A DNA stretch of 64,000 nucleotides from Odontesthes bonariensis (Eukaryota > Chordata > Actinopteri > Atheriniformes > Atherinopsidae): positions 17,535,822-17,599,821 of the forward strand of contig NC_134516.1 of assembly GCF_027942865.1 (NCBI RefSeq). Reading direction: 5' to 3'. A model generated the notes under the pieces. It searched no databases. It was not told the DNA's origin and was given only the letters and a program-made list of their open reading frames with translations. Position numbers and translations under genes: made by a program. Positions 62,660 to 64,000 of this stretch are shown one piece after another (the first letter of the stretch is position 1; every line of letters starts with the position of its first letter).

Positions 62660-64000
62660 CACAATAATCTGGTTCTGGTTCCTGAATGGTTCCGGTTCTC
62701 TCTGGTTCCGGTTCCTGAATGGTTCCGGTTCTCTCTGGTTCTGGTTCCTGAATGGTTCCGGTTCTCTCTGGTTCTGGTTCCTGAATGGTTCCGGTTCTCT
62801 CTGGTTCTGGTTCCTGAATGGTTCTGGTTCTCTCTGGTTCCGGTTCCTGAATGGTTCCGGTTCTCTCTGGTTCCGGTTCCTGAATGGTTCTGGTTCTCTC
62901 TGGTTCTGGTTCTCTCTGGTTCTGGTTCTCTCTGGTTCTGGTTCCTGAATGGTTCTGGTTCTCTCTGGTTCTGGTTCCTGAATGGTTCTGGTTCTGGTTG
63001 CTGAATGGTTCTGGTTCCTGAATGGTTCTGGTTCTCTCTGGTTCTGGTTCTCTCTGGTTCTGGTTCCTGAATGGTTCTGGTTCCTGAATGGTTCTGGTTC
63101 CGGTTCTCTCTGGTTCTGGTTCCTGAATGGTTCTGGTTCTCTCAGGTTCTGGTTCTCTCTGGTTCCGGTTCCTGAATGGTTCCGGTTCTCTCTGGTTCCG
63201 GTTCCTGAATGGTTCTGGTTCTCTCTGGTTCTGGTTCTCTCTGGTTCTGGTTCTCTCTGGTTCTGGTTCCTGAATGGTTCTGGTTCTCTCAGGTTCTGGT
63301 TCTCTCTGGTTCTGGTTCCTGAATGGTTCTGGTTCTGGTTGCTGAATGGTTCTGGTTCCTGAATGGTTCTGGTTCTCTCTGGTTCTGGTTCTCTCTGGTT
63401 CTGTTTCCTGAATGGTTCTGGTTCCTGAATGGTTCTGGTTCCGGTTCTCTTTGGTTCTGGTTCCTGAATGGTTCTGGTTCTCTCTGGTTCTGGTTCCTGA
63501 ATGGTTCTGGTTCCTGAATGGTTCTGGTTCTCTCTGGTTCTGGTTCTCTCTGGTTCTGGTTCCTGACGGTTCTGGTTCTGGTTCCTGAATGGTTCTGGTT
63601 CTCTCTGGTTCTGGTTCCTGAATGGTTCTGGTTCTCTCTGGTTCTGGTTCCTGAATGGTTCTGGTTCTCTCTGGTTCTGGTTCCTGAATGGTTCTGGTTC
63701 TGGTTGCTGAATGGTTCTGGTTCCTGAATGGTTCCGGTTCTCTCTGGTTCTGGTTCTCTCTGGTTCTGGTTCCTGAATGGTTCTGGTTCTCTCTGGTTCT
63801 GGTTCCTGAATGGTTCTGGTTCCTGAATGGTTCTGGTTCCTGAATGGTTCCGGTTCCTGAATGGTTCCGGTTCTCTCTGGTTCTGGTTCCTGAATGGTTC
63901 TGGTTCTCTCTGGTTCTGGTTCCTGAATGGTTCTGGTTCTCTCTGGTTCTGGTTCCTGAATGGTTCTGGTTCTCTCTGGTTCCGGTTCCGGTTCCTGAAT
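62660..64000. repeat. Minisatellite, ggttcctgaatggttctggttctctctg type, runs off the window
   Basis: At least 1.34 kb of interleaved 11-bp and 16/17-bp modules (ggttcctgaat, ggttctggttctctct) with C/T variants, combining into units of about 28-33 bp. The end is not reached at 64000. The plus-strand frames over it (VLVPEWFWFSL and so on) are repeat artefacts: they have no unique flanks or conserved start, and they stop at unit deletions. Confidence 0.92.

Noticed and set aside
62618-63727. Four plus-strand frames of repeating VLVPEWFWFSL
   Set aside because: Translation of the window-end minisatellite; frames change at unit deletions and have no independent support.

Overview
The window reads as teleost fish nuclear DNA. 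Evidence: a complete CYP2K-type cytochrome P450 gene, the PRY-SPRY (B30.2) end of a fish-expanded NLR gene, the 3' half of TXNDC16, a tandem tRNA-Ser(AGA) array, and a repeat complement typical of ray-finned fish (REL-type, L1-type and CR1/L2-type LINEs, Ty3/gypsy, Tc1/mariner, PIF/Harbinger, hAT, TTAA-flanked MITEs). Genes are split by introns with GT-AG junctions; nothing looks bacterial.

Layout. 1-5 kb: intergenic DNA and a decayed REL-endonuclease LINE (1741-4811). 5.4-7.2 kb: two exons closing an NLR/B30.2 gene whose NACHT and LRR parts are not visible. 7.8-20 kb: a graveyard of mobile DNA, holding an L2-like LINE, gypsy pieces, a Harbinger copy, a DD38E Tc1/mariner element, a 2,250-bp LTR-like insertion with a 4-bp target duplication, and an integrase pseudogene. 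21.1-26.4 kb: a tandem array of about 380-bp units, each carrying a tRNA-Ser(AGA) gene, broken by a 2,225-bp Harbinger insertion. 26.4-31.8 kb: an aagtc-rich element, then a multi-exon DUF6729-like gene copy with a MITE inside exon 2. 32.2-35.3 kb and 54.6-55.8 kb: two arms of an inverted repeat; the left arm holds an endogenous retrovirus fragment. 35.3-43.1 kb: a decayed L1 interrupted by a younger, full-length L1 with both ORFs open. 43.7-47.5 kb: the CYP2K gene, nine exons. 48-54.5 kb: LINE fragments, a CR1/L2-type LINE and nested hAT/Harbinger MITEs. 56-64 kb: a candidate orphan exon, a TTAA MITE, then TXNDC16 on the minus strand with a large minisatellite in an intron and a second minisatellite running off the window end.

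The genes do not form one pathway. CYP2K (ER-membrane monooxygenase), TXNDC16 (ER-lumen thioredoxin-fold protein) and the NLR (cytosolic immune sensor) are independent single-copy or family genes. The density of nested insertions with readable target-site duplications allows a relative insertion history. The points most worth follow-up are the apparently intact L1, the tRNA array without nearby T-run terminators, the MITE inside a coding exon, and the 2.25-kb LTR-like insertion.
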